Source: Microbacterium sp. CH12i (lineage in GTDB: Bacteria; Actinomycetota; Actinomycetes; Actinomycetales; Microbacteriaceae). Taken from it: 64,000 nucleotides of DNA. The DNA lies in the NCBI RefSeq assembly GCF_000685355.1, contig NZ_JHET01000010.1, positions 1-64,000 on the forward strand, read 5' to 3'. The position numbers and the translations under genes are program-made. This document shows, in pieces, positions 26,820 to 36,100 of this stretch (position 1 is the first letter of the stretch; each line of letters opens with the position of its first letter). The notes below the pieces were generated by a model, which saw only the letters and a program-made list of their open reading frames with translations, was not told the origin of the DNA and did not search any database.

Positions 26820-28086
26820 GGCGCCCCGTGAGGGTTCGCGCAGTGCTCTGCAACCACGGGGCCGCGATCGCAACCCGGAACTTCGCGAAGCGCGCGAGGC
26901 TGCGCCGCCGGGCACGCGCACGTGCTCGCAGCGGGCGCGTCGTCGCCAGCTCGTACCGATACAACTGCTCGAGCACTTCGGCGGCCCTGGTCAGCGCGTA
27001 ACGCTCCACAACGAGTCGACGGCCGAACGCGCCGAGCTCGACACGACGTCCGGGTTGCACAGCGAGCTCGGCGATGAGCTCGGCGACACCCGGTCCGCCG
27101 GACGGACCGTCGCCGAAGTAGCCGTCGACGAGGAAGCGGTTCACGCTCTGCGGCGTGAGCAGCTCCCAGAATCCTGCCTTCCCCTGCACGATGAGCGGCT
27201 TCGCGTGCGACATAGCTCGCAGCGCCGATCCGCCCATTCCGAACACCACATCCGCCGCGTCGTACACCCGACGAGGATCGTCGACGTTGCCTAGCAGCCG
27301 CACGGCGAGCCTGCCCTCGCGACCGTTGGCGGATGCCGCAGCCTCTGCCTCAGCATCCGCGACGGCATCCGCGTCGTCGCCCGCGCCCGCCACCAGCAGC
27401 GTCATGGGCACCGGGAGCTCGGCCGCGGAGAGCGCACGGATCGCGTGCGCGACGCCCGCTGCCTTCTCATGCTCGCGGGAGAGCCGGCCGACCACCGCCA
27501 CCACGAACGCGTCATCGGCCAGGCCGAGCGCAGCGCGCGCCACCGCGGTTTCACCCGGCGCATCGGCTTCCGCATCGATCGGCGGCTCGAGCAGGACGAC
27601 CGCCCCCGGACGCCCCTCCTCTCCAGCGGCGAGTTCACCGGTCCCCACGGTCAGCGGCACGTCGTCGGGAAGATAGTCCGGGATCGACATCGACATGACG
27701 GTGACGACGAGCCGATGAGGTGTGCTGCGCGACGCCCGCACTGATGCCATCGTGGGCCACGACTCGAACGTGTGCACGATGTCCGGACGGAAACGGCGTA
27801 CCTCCTGCGCCAGAGCTCGCGCGCTGCGCGCATCGAATCCACCGCTCGGCGTGGGCGCGGCGACGTACGCAAGACCGCGCTCGTGCACGATCGGCAGGAT
27901 CGGTCCAGGGGGTGCGAACACCTCGACCTCGTGACCCCGCGCTTTCAGCGTCGCAGCGAGATCGATCGCGCTCAGCTGGCTACCGCCCATGACGAGATCG
28001 TGCGGACACACCATGATGCGCAGGGAGCCGGTGTCCGCGGGAGTATCAGCCGACGCGCCTGCTGTCATGCGGGCGCCCATGATCAT
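26812..28086 (-). CDS. Glycosyltransferase family 4
   Basis: The 424-residue GT-B protein begins with LRIMVCPHDLVMGGSQLSAIDLAATLKARGHEVEVFAPPG (split), then RFRPDIVHTFESWP, VVAVVGRLSREHEKAAGVAHAI, VRLLGNVDDPRRVYDAADVVFGMGGSALRAMSHAKPLIV. A hinge motif, glycine-rich N-terminus and UDP-site region are present. The C-terminal 40 residues are strongly basic, which could tie it to the membrane. ATG 28086 overlaps the aminotransferase stop. Confidence 0.87.
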   Translation of the reverse strand: MIMGARMTAGASADTPADTGSLRIMVCPHDLVMGGSQLSAIDLAATLKARGHEVEVFAPPGPILPIVHERGLAYVAAPTPSGGFDARSARALAQEVRRFRPDIVHTFESWPTMASVRASRSTPHRLVVTVMSMSIPDYLPDDVPLTVGTGELAAGEEGRPGAVVLLEPPIDAEADAPGETAVARAALGLADDAFVVAVVGRLSREHEKAAGVAHAIRALSAAELPVPMTLLVAGAGDDADAVADAEAEAAASANGREGRLAVRLLGNVDDPRRVYDAADVVFGMGGSALRAMSHAKPLIVQGKAGFWELLTPQSVNRFLVDGYFGDGPSGGPGVAELIAELAVQPGRRVELGAFGRRLVVERYALTRAAEVLEQLYRYELATTRPLRARARARRRSLARFAKFRVAIAAPWLQSTARTLTGRRG

Positions 28087-29192
28087 TTCACCGCGTTCTT
28101 GAGCACATCCGCGACGCGGACCTGCTGAGCCTCGGTGAGGTGCGGATGCATGGGCAGCGACAGGATCGCACCGGCGGCCGCCTCGGCGATGGGGAACGAC
28201 CCCGCGGGGATGCCGAGTGCCGCATACGCCTCGGTGAGGTGCACGGGCGTCGGATAGTGAATGCTGACGCCGATCCCTGCTTCGGAGAGCGCCGCCAGAA
28301 CCCGATCGCGCTCCGCGACCCGGACGACGTAGAGATGCCAGACGTCGGTGTTGCCCGGTCGGACGGCGGGCAGCCGCACGCCCTCGACGTCGCCGAGAAG
28401 ATCGGCGTACCTGCCGGCGGCGGCTCGGCGCGCAGCGTTCCAGTCGTCGAGCCGGCGCAGCTTCGCACGCAGCACTGTTGCCTGTACGGCATCCAGACGG
28501 GCATTCATGCCGATCCGGTCATGCACGTATTTGACGCTGCTGCCGTGACCGCCGAGATTGCGGACCGCGTCGGCGATTGCAGGGTCGTCCGTCATCACGG
28601 CACCCGCGTCGCCGGCAGCACCCAGGTTCTTGCCCGGGTAGAAACTCGTGGCCGCTACGCGACCCAGCGCGCCAGCGCGCCCCGCAGTGCCGGATGCCCC
28701 TTGCGACTGCGCGGCATCCTCGACGATGACGAGGCCGTGGCGCTCGGCGATGGGTGCGATGAGTTCCATCGGCGCCATCTGCCCGAACAGGTGCACCGGG
28801 GCGATGACCCGCGTGCGGTCGGTGATCGCAGCTTCGATGGCAGCAGGATCGATGAGCAGGTAGTCGTCATCCACGTCGACGAACACCGGCACTGCGCCGA
28901 TGCGCGATGCCGCCTCGGCCGTCGCGATGAACGTGTTCGCCGGCATGATGATCTCGTCGCCGGGCTGGACCCCGACGGCGCGGTAGGCGAGCTCAAGCGC
29001 GTCTGTGCCGTTGGAGACACCGACGACGTGCTGCACGCCGATGTACTCGGCGTATTCGCGTTCGAATGCGGCAACTTCCGGACCACCGACGAAGGCGGCG
29101 GCTTCGAGCTGCGCCTTCCAGCCCAGGAGAACTTCTTCGGCGACCTCGGCCTGCTGCGCAGCCAGGTCGAGGAACGGTACCTTGATGCTCAT
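28083..29192 (-). CDS. Sugar aminotransferase, DegT/DnrJ/EryC1 family
   Basis: A PLP enzyme that aminates a 3- or 4-keto nucleotide sugar using glutamate. The 369-residue protein starts with VPFLDLAAQQAEVAEEV and GVSNGTDALELAYRA. The cofactor Asp is in IVEDAAQSQGA, and K188 in SFYPGKNLGAAGDAG is the PLP lysine. The VPFLDL start resembles the FdtB/WbpE-like 3-aminotransferases. ATG 29192 overlaps the preceding stop. With the oxidoreductase at 31997 and the acetyltransferase at 39024 it could make a 3-acetamido sugar (inference). Confidence 0.9.
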   Translation of the reverse strand: MSIKVPFLDLAAQQAEVAEEVLLGWKAQLEAAAFVGGPEVAAFEREYAEYIGVQHVVGVSNGTDALELAYRAVGVQPGDEIIMPANTFIATAEAASRIGAVPVFVDVDDDYLLIDPAAIEAAITDRTRVIAPVHLFGQMAPMELIAPIAERHGLVIVEDAAQSQGASGTAGRAGALGRVAATSFYPGKNLGAAGDAGAVMTDDPAIADAVRNLGGHGSSVKYVHDRIGMNARLDAVQATVLRAKLRRLDDWNAARRAAAGRYADLLGDVEGVRLPAVRPGNTDVWHLYVVRVAERDRVLAALSEAGIGVSIHYPTPVHLTEAYAALGIPAGSFPIAEAAAGAILSLPMHPHLTEAQQVRVADVLKNAVK

Positions 29193-29821
29193 GAGTTTGC
29201 TCCCAGCTGTCGTGCGGGCACTCCGGCCCAAGTCTGTTGATCGGGCACGTCCGCGAGGACGACACTCCCCATACCGACGGTCGCATCTTCACCGACGGTC
29301 ACGCCCTGCCGCACGGACGCATTCATACCGATATATGCCGCTTCACCGATCCGCACGGAACCACCAAGCGCCACACCAGCAGCCAGTGTCGCAAAGTCAG
29401 CGATCACATCGTCGTGTGTGATCGTGCTGTTCGGCATAACCACGACATGCTCGCCGAGTGTGGCATCCGCCGTGATAGCAACGCCGTCCAGCACGATGCT
29501 GCCGGCCCCGATCTGGCTGGTCGAGCCGATCCGGGCAGAGCGCGCGGCGAAGATAGCAAAGCGGTCTGCACCGATCCCGAGATCGCGCAGGCGACGCACC
29601 ACCAGTCGGCGGGTCGCGCTCGGCCCCACGCAGACGAGGAACTGCTCGTCGCGGTCGGCGGCCGAATCGACCGCACCCCGCACCGGCACTCCACCGACCT
29701 CAGTGCCGTGCAGGGCGGCGTCGTCGTCAAGAATGCCGACGACTCCGACCATGCCCGCAGCCAGTACTTCTCTCGCCAGCCCGCTCGCCCCGATCAGCAG
29801 AACCCCCTCCGCCTCGGTCAC
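29189..29821 (-). CDS. Sugar O-/N-acetyltransferase, PglD/NeuD-like
   Basis: The 210-residue protein has a Rossmann-like N-domain (GVLLIGASGLAREVLAAGMVGVVGILDDD, split) and a left-handed beta-helix of hexapeptide repeats (IGSTSQIGAGSIVLDGV, IGEAAYIGMNASVRQGVTVG). The catalytic His is probably that in NSTITHDD, as in PglD, and the protein ends with WAGVPARQL. The GTG start overlaps the second aminotransferase stop (GTGA). It probably acetylates the amino group made by the upstream aminotransferase. Confidence 0.88.
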   Translation of the reverse strand: MTEAEGVLLIGASGLAREVLAAGMVGVVGILDDDAALHGTEVGGVPVRGAVDSAADRDEQFLVCVGPSATRRLVVRRLRDLGIGADRFAIFAARSARIGSTSQIGAGSIVLDGVAITADATLGEHVVVMPNSTITHDDVIADFATLAAGVALGGSVRIGEAAYIGMNASVRQGVTVGEDATVGMGSVVLADVPDQQTWAGVPARQLGANS

Positions 29822-30977
29822 GCGGATGCACCGCCCGGCTGTTTCAGCACCGTGATGACCCGCTCCTGGTCTTCCGCGCTGAGAGTGTGGAAGACCGGAA
29901 GGATCAGGGTGCGATCGTTCAGCCGCTCGGTGACAGGCAGTCCGGATGCTGGCGTGAGATCCCGATACGGCAGCTGTCGATGCGCGGCCATGATGCCTCG
30001 ACGTGCAGAGATGTCGGCATCAGCGAGCGCCCCCAGCAACCCATCACGGTCGGTCGGATACTCGTCCTGCACCTCCACCCAGAACGACTGGAAGTTGCTC
30101 GTGCCGTAGGCAGGATCCTCGACAGCACGCAACCCGGGGATGCCGGAAATCGCGTCTTGATAGCGGGTCGCGATCTCGCGACGACGCTCGACGATCGCTG
30201 GAAGACGCGTCAGCTGTACGATACCGACGGCCGCCTGCAGATCGGTCATTCGGAAGTTGAACCCGATCTCGGAGTACTCCTCTGGCGGCGGCAGCACCGA
30301 CGCGTGGCGGTCCGCCGCGGACACGCTCATGGCGTGCTCGCGAAGGTGTCTGGCGCGCACCGCCCAGTCCTCACGAATCGTGGTGAGCATCCCACCCTCC
30401 CCCGTGGTGAGGACCTTTCGTGGATGGAACGACCATGCGGTCAAATCGGCTCCTGCGCCGACGGGGCGATCACGATAGATCGACCCGGTCCCGCATGCGG
30501 CATCCTCAATCACCACGATGCCGAGCGGATCCGTAACAGCGCGAATCGGTACGAGATCTACAGGCATACCCCCCTGGTCTACGGCGATCACGGCGCGCGT
30601 CTTGGGAGTGAGCGCGCGTTCGACGTCTTGTGCCGTGATGTTGCCCGTCAGCGGATCCACATCGGCGAACACCGGCTGAGCACCGACGTAGTGTACGGCG
30701 TTCGTGGTCGCGATGAACGAAAAAGAGGGGACGATGACTTCGTCGCCAGGCCCGATCCCGGCGACGATCAGTGCGAGGTGCAGTGCAGTCGTGCAGCTGC
30801 TGGTCGCAACAGCGAATGAAGACTGCATCGCATCAGCGAACGCCGCTTCGAATCTCGCAACACGCGGCCCCTGCGCCACCCATCCGGAGGCGATGACCTC
30901 CGCTAGCGCATCTGATTCTTCCTGGCCCAGCATGGCAGCATGACGTTGACTCGGTTCCTTGTGCTGGTGTCAGACAC
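29818..30977 (-). CDS. Second sugar aminotransferase, DegT/DnrJ/EryC1 family (frame broken near 30934)
   Basis: MLGQEESDALAEVIASGWVAQGPRV is the usual N-terminal block but begins mid-motif. The five residues expected before it (NVMLP) are encoded one base out of frame just upstream, in a frame starting with GTG 30977 (SDTSTRNRVNVMLP). That GTG overlaps the epimerase stop by 8 bases. I therefore place the true start there, with one base missing near 30934. Core: SCTTALHLAL, VIEDAACGTGS, and the PLP lysine in WSFHPRKVLTTGEGG. Pairing with the PglD-like gene suggests a 4-amino sugar of the bacillosamine type (inference). Confidence 0.88.
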
Positions 30978-32000
30978 TGCTAGCCACCCCCTGGCCCCAG
31001 TTGCGATCTTCGACCTTTGCGAGCATGTCCTCGAAACTGACCCCGCTGTCACGCAAGCTTTCGACCAGTTCGCGAACCCCCTCTTCGAACGAGACGCGAG
31101 GAACATAGCCCGTCAAGCGCTGCATCTGGCTCGACTCGGCTAGCAGTCGACGAACGTCTCCGGGGCGTGCGTCAAGGTGAAGGGGGGCGAGGTCGGGACG
31201 CCCCACCGCCTCGCCGACGATGCGGGCGAGCGTGTTGATCGATACTTCCGTCCCCGACCCGATGTTGACGGTGGCACCTACGGCATCGTCCGATTCGGCG
31301 AGCGCGATAATCCCGCGCGCCGTGTCCGTGACATGGGTGAAATCTCGTGATTGTTCACCATCGCCATAGATGATCGGCGGTAACCCAGCGAGCACGCGCA
31401 CTATGGTTCGGGGCAGCACCTCTCCGCTGTCACCTTCAAAGTGACTGCGTGTGCCGTATGCGTTGAATGGACGCGCCACGGTCACGGGGAAGCCATGCGT
31501 TCGGAACGCGGCCCGCGCATAGGCCTCACCGGCGAGCTTCGCGCCGCCGTACACGGTTCCGGAAACGTTGGATGTAACTCGTCCATCGGCGCATACTGCG
31601 CCGTCCCGTAGACCTCGCTCGAGCTGACGTGAATGAAGCGTCGGACCCCTGCGCCCATCGCGCTCTCAAGCATTTCAAGGGTCATCGTCGCGTTCACCGC
31701 ATGATTCTCGCGGGGGTCGTGCAGGCTGTGCCGGACTCCGAGACAGGCGAGATGGAATACGACATCGATACCCCGCTCAAGGATCGTGTTCACGGTCGAC
31801 TCATCACGCGCGTCAGCGGCGATCAGGTTCACGCGGGGGTCGCGGAGTGCATCCGCGAGATTCTCTCGACGCCCGTTCACCAGGTTGTCGAGAACGAAAA
31901 CGTCCCCCGCTCCGCCCGTAAGCAGTGCGTCGACGAGGTGGCTGCCAATGAATCCGGCACCACCGGTGACGAGGATGTTCGAGCCTTCGATTGCGGTCAT
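30970..32000 (-). CDS. NAD-dependent sugar epimerase/dehydratase, extended SDR family (frame broken near 31556)
   Basis: The first part has the NAD-binding VTGGAGFIGSHLVDALL, FVLDNLVNG, and HVSSSEVYGTAQ (Ser of the catalytic triad). The frame as given ends in nonsense after PTFPE. The next frame continues as YGGAKLAGEAYARAAFRTHG, containing the YxxxK pair, then FNAYGTRSHFEGDSGEVLPR, DFTHVTDTARGI and a normal C-terminus. A missing A or C at about 31556 (reading PETVYGGAK) joins them into about 342 residues. ATG 32000 overlaps the oxidoreductase stop. It is a UDP-glucose 4-epimerase-like or 4,6-dehydratase-like enzyme; specificity is not readable. Confidence 0.88.
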
Positions 32001-33064
32001 ACTGCGCTCCTTGCGGGCTGGATGTTGAGAGTAAGAGGTGCCGGTGCGCCGCCAGCGGCGAGGCTGCGGCGTGCAGCGTCCAGAACAGACAGCACCCGCA
32101 GGCCGGCTTCGCCATCGGTGCGAGCCGGGCGTCCTTCATTGATCGCGCTGGCGAACTCGGTGACGACGTTGCCTAGTGCTTCGCGTTCGGGCAGTGCGGG
32201 AGACCAGGTGTCGCCGAGGCGGTACGAGATGTTGGCGTCGCGCGCGACGGCCGTCTCCGACTTCGTGACCGAGGCGAGGTCGACGCCGCGGTCATACACG
32301 CTGATGCGCTGCTGCGGATTGAGGTCATCCCAGACCAGGGTGCGCTTGGTTCCACCGATCACCATCTGGCGGATCTTCGTCGGGCTGAGCCAGTTCACGT
32401 TGATGTGCGCCATCGCGCCGCCGGCCAGCGGCATCGCCAGGTATCCCACACACGCCTTGCCGGTGCGCAGCGGATCGGCCCCGTGTGCAGACACCGACGT
32501 CGTGTCGAGCCCGCCGGGTAGCACGAAGTCCATGATCGACAGGTCGTGCGGCGCGAGGTCCCAGAAGACGTCGACGTCGGGCTGGATGAGTCCGAGGTTG
32601 ATGCGCACACTGTCGACGAACAGAATGTCGCCGAGCATGCCCTCCGCGATCAGCTCGCGGATCTTGAGGACAGCGGGCGTGTAGCAGTAGGTGTGATCGG
32701 CCATGAGAACGAGCCCCAACTCGTTCGCGCGCGCAACCATGTCTTCGCCGCGCTCGCGCTCGTCGGCAAGCGGCTTCTCGACCATGACGTGCTTGCCCGC
32801 TTCAAGCGCTGCCAGCGTGATCGGGTGGTGGGTGCGTGCGGGTGTGGCGATCGCGATGGCGTCGATCGACGGGTCGGCGAGCACCTCGTCGAGACTCGAT
32901 GTCACGGGTACGCCCCCGACGCTGTCGGCAACACCCCGCGCGCGCTCGATGTCGAGGTCGCAGATAGCGACCAGGTTCCAGTCGCTGCTTGCGCGTAGGT
33001 TGCGCGCCAGATTGGGCCCCCAATAGCCCGCCCCGATTACGGCGATATTCAATCTTTCCGTCAT
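31997..33064 (-). CDS. Gfo/Idh/MocA-family NAD(P)-dependent sugar oxidoreductase
   Basis: The 355-residue protein has a Rossmann start NIAVIGAGYWGPNLARNL, AIATPARTHHPITLAALEAGKHVMVEKPLA (the EKP signature, split) and HTYCYTPAVLKIRELI, with DLAPHDLSIMDFVL in the substrate domain. Relatives oxidise the 3-OH of UDP-N-acetylglucosaminuronate (WbpB/WlbA) or reduce keto sugars. ATG 33064 is preceded by GAGGGGAATC and is the first gene of the tight minus-strand run; the large secreted protein gene ends 50 bases upstream. Confidence 0.9.
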   Translation of the reverse strand: MTERLNIAVIGAGYWGPNLARNLRASSDWNLVAICDLDIERARGVADSVGGVPVTSSLDEVLADPSIDAIAIATPARTHHPITLAALEAGKHVMVEKPLADERERGEDMVARANELGLVLMADHTYCYTPAVLKIRELIAEGMLGDILFVDSVRINLGLIQPDVDVFWDLAPHDLSIMDFVLPGGLDTTSVSAHGADPLRTGKACVGYLAMPLAGGAMAHINVNWLSPTKIRQMVIGGTKRTLVWDDLNPQQRISVYDRGVDLASVTKSETAVARDANISYRLGDTWSPALPEREALGNVVTEFASAINEGRPARTDGEAGLRVLSVLDAARRSLAAGGAPAPLTLNIQPARSAV

Positions 33065-33114
33065 GATTCCCCTCACTCTTCCCCTCGCATCATCACGGCC
33101 TCGTACCATGAAAA

Positions 33115-36100
33115 TCATTCGACCGGGGCGAATATCACATCGACCCAGTAATTGTTCGTTGATGGATTGCCCGGGAACTCACGGGAGTACACCCACGAAC
33201 TGCCGCTCGCGGGGATAGTGAAGTGTCCCGAGGTCGTCTCCGCAGCGAGAGTTCCGAGGTCGACTGCATATCTTCCCGTGGTGCTGTACAGGCCAACGCG
33301 ATACTCAACGCCGGGTTGCAAGCTGATCGGCGTCGTGAACGTGGCGGTCTGCCAGGCATCTGCAGTCTCGTCCGTGAACTCGACGTCTGCAAGCTTCGTT
33401 CCATCGGCACTCCAGAGGTACCCCGTGTGCTGGCCCGTATTCGCCGCACCTTTATAGAACCGGATGCCGGTAACCGAACCGGCCACGTCGACGGTGAACC
33501 TGGTTGCGACCTGCACACCGTCCGGGTCATCCCACCACGCGTTCTGCGGCGTCGCATCACCGAAGATTGTCGTCACGTCCACAACTGGAGGTGCGGCCAC
33601 CGTCGTGAAACTCCAGGTCGGATCGGTGATCGTCGCTGTTCCGTCTGAGACGAGTGTGGCCGTGTACGTCGTCGACCAGGCGAGCGGTTCGGCTGGGGTG
33701 AACGTCACCGTTCGCGTCGCCGGATCGTAAGCGGATATGCCCGGGACGTTCACCGTTGCCGCGAGCAGCGACAACGTGGCAGACGGAACATCAGTCTCGA
33801 GCGCGACGGTCACCAGCGTCGTTGGCGCGACATCACCCTCGTCCACGATCGGTGTCTTCGACGAGATGACGACTGCGGGCGCTGGCTCGGGGGTCGGCTC
33901 GGGCGCAGGCTCGGGATCCGGCGTCGGGGTCGGCGTCGGCTCAACCGTCGGAGTCGGGTCCGGGGTCGGCGTCGGGGTCGGCTCAACCGTCGGGGTTGGC
34001 GTCGGAGTTGGCTCAGGCGGTGTCGGATCGGGCGTAGGCGTAGGCGTAGGCGTAGGCGTAGGCGTAGCATCCGTCGTTCCAGAACCGAACACAATCTCCG
34101 CGTCGACGAAGTACGCCGACGAGTTCCACGCACCGGTCGGGAACCCCCCATTCGGGCCATAGGCGAACCGACCGTTTGCGCCACCTGGCGCGGTGATCGA
34201 TCCGCTGGTCTTGCTGGCCGCAAAGTACGCCGGTGTGATCGCGTAGTGTCCGTTCGGAGCCAGGTAGGAGACCGTATAGGAGATACCCGGCGAGACCTGC
34301 ACCGGCGTCGACAGCGCCGCGCGCTGCCACCCCGACGCTGTCTCGTTCGCAAACGTGACGGTAGCGAGGGCGTTTCCGTCGGAGTCCCACAGCGTGCCGA
34401 CGTGCGTACCAGTGTTCCCGGCGCCTTGTAGAAGCGGATCGCTGCGACCTGGCCGGCGCGAGACACCGTGAATGCCGTGCCGACTTCAACGGCGTCAGCA
34501 TCCGTAGCGGAGGGGCTATCCGGCGTCTCGTCGCCGAAAATCGTATCCGTCGATCCAGGGATCACCGGTTCGACGGTGGTGAACTGCCACTGGTCAAGTT
34601 GCTGACCGCCGATCAGCAAGGCTGCGGTGTACGTCGTCGCGGATGCGAGCTCAGCGGTCGGCGTGAACCTGATGGTCTTCGTCGCTTGGTCGTACGAGGT
34701 TGCGCCGGCAACGGCGGTTGCGCCGGCCGAAAGTGTGATCGTGGGGGCAGTTGCGTTCTCTGTGAGCCGCGCCGTCACCTCGGCGGTCACGTCGACCGCG
34801 ACTCCGGTCGGGCTCTTGGCTGCGATCGCTACCGCGGGCTGCGTCGCCGATCCGGCGATGAAATCGACGTCCACGAAGTAGTTCGAAGCACCGAAGGTCG
34901 ATGTTGGCATCGACCCGCCGTTGCCGTACTGGTAGGTGCCATTCACGCCAGCATCCGCCGTGAGCGGGCCGCTGGTCTTCGCAGTAGAGAAGTAGTTGCC
35001 CGCTGTGGCATAACGGCCCTGCGGCGACAGGTAAGACACGGTGTAAGTCTGGCCCGCCAAGATCGACACAGGGTTCGACAGCACGGCTCGCTGCCACCCG
35101 GACGCGGTCTCGTTCTGGAAGACCACGCTGGCGAGCGCCTGTCCGGTTGATGACCACAGCGTGCCCGTGTGGGTGCCGGTGTCTCCGGCCGCTTTGAAGA
35201 AACGCAGGGCGGCGACTCGACCGTCGACCGAGCTGTGGAAGGACATTCCCAGCTCAACCGATGCGGCGTCATTCGCTGTGACGGTGGGCGTCTCGCCGTC
35301 GAAGAAGTTGAAAACAGCGGTGGATGGATCCGGTTCAACCGAGAACGCCCAGGTTCGGTCGGTGCCACTCTCCGACGCGCCCGTGATGTTGCTGACCTCA
35401 ACCGAGATGTCCGCTCCATACGCGAGTGGGTCCGACGGCGTGAACGTCACCGTTTTGCCATCGGTCGACATACTCACGACGCCATCAACCGCCGTGCCAC
35501 TCGCAGTAACCTGAACGCTTGGAGTCGACGCGAGAGCTTCGTTGAACGTGGCTGTGATCGCCACATCACGATCCACGGCGGTCGCACCCGCCGGCGGAGT
35601 CGTTGACGTCATCACCGGACCTACAACCGTGGTCTCGAAGACGATGTCGACGAAGTAGCTCGTGGTGCTCGTCTGCGTCGGCATTCCGCCGCTGTAGGTG
35701 AATGTTCCGCCGTTGACCGGGACGGTGATCGGGCCCCGAGAATATCCGTCAGCGAACGCCCCGGGTGACACTGCGTAGTGGCCGTTCGGTGCCGTGTACG
35801 ACACCGTGTACTCGGTTTCTGGTTGCAGTGCGATAGGAGCCGCGAAGGTCGCGGTCTGCCACCCCGAAGCGGTCTCACCGCTGAAGGTCACTTCACCAAG
35901 CTTCTGGCCGGATGCTGTCCAAAGCGCACCAACGTGCTCGCCGCTGTTGCCGACGCCCTTGTAGAAACGGACGGCGGTGACGAGCCCGGGCTCCGAAACA
36001 GTGAACCGCGTTCCCAACGTCACTGAGTCCGGATCTGCATCGGCAGAGATCAGCGGACGGTCAAGGTCGGTGTAAATCGAGCACGGGCACTGACCCTCGG

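Noticed and set aside
28140..29240. 366-codon plus-strand frame opposite the aminotransferase
   Set aside because: Antisense shadow; the minus-strand gene has all PLP-aminotransferase motifs.
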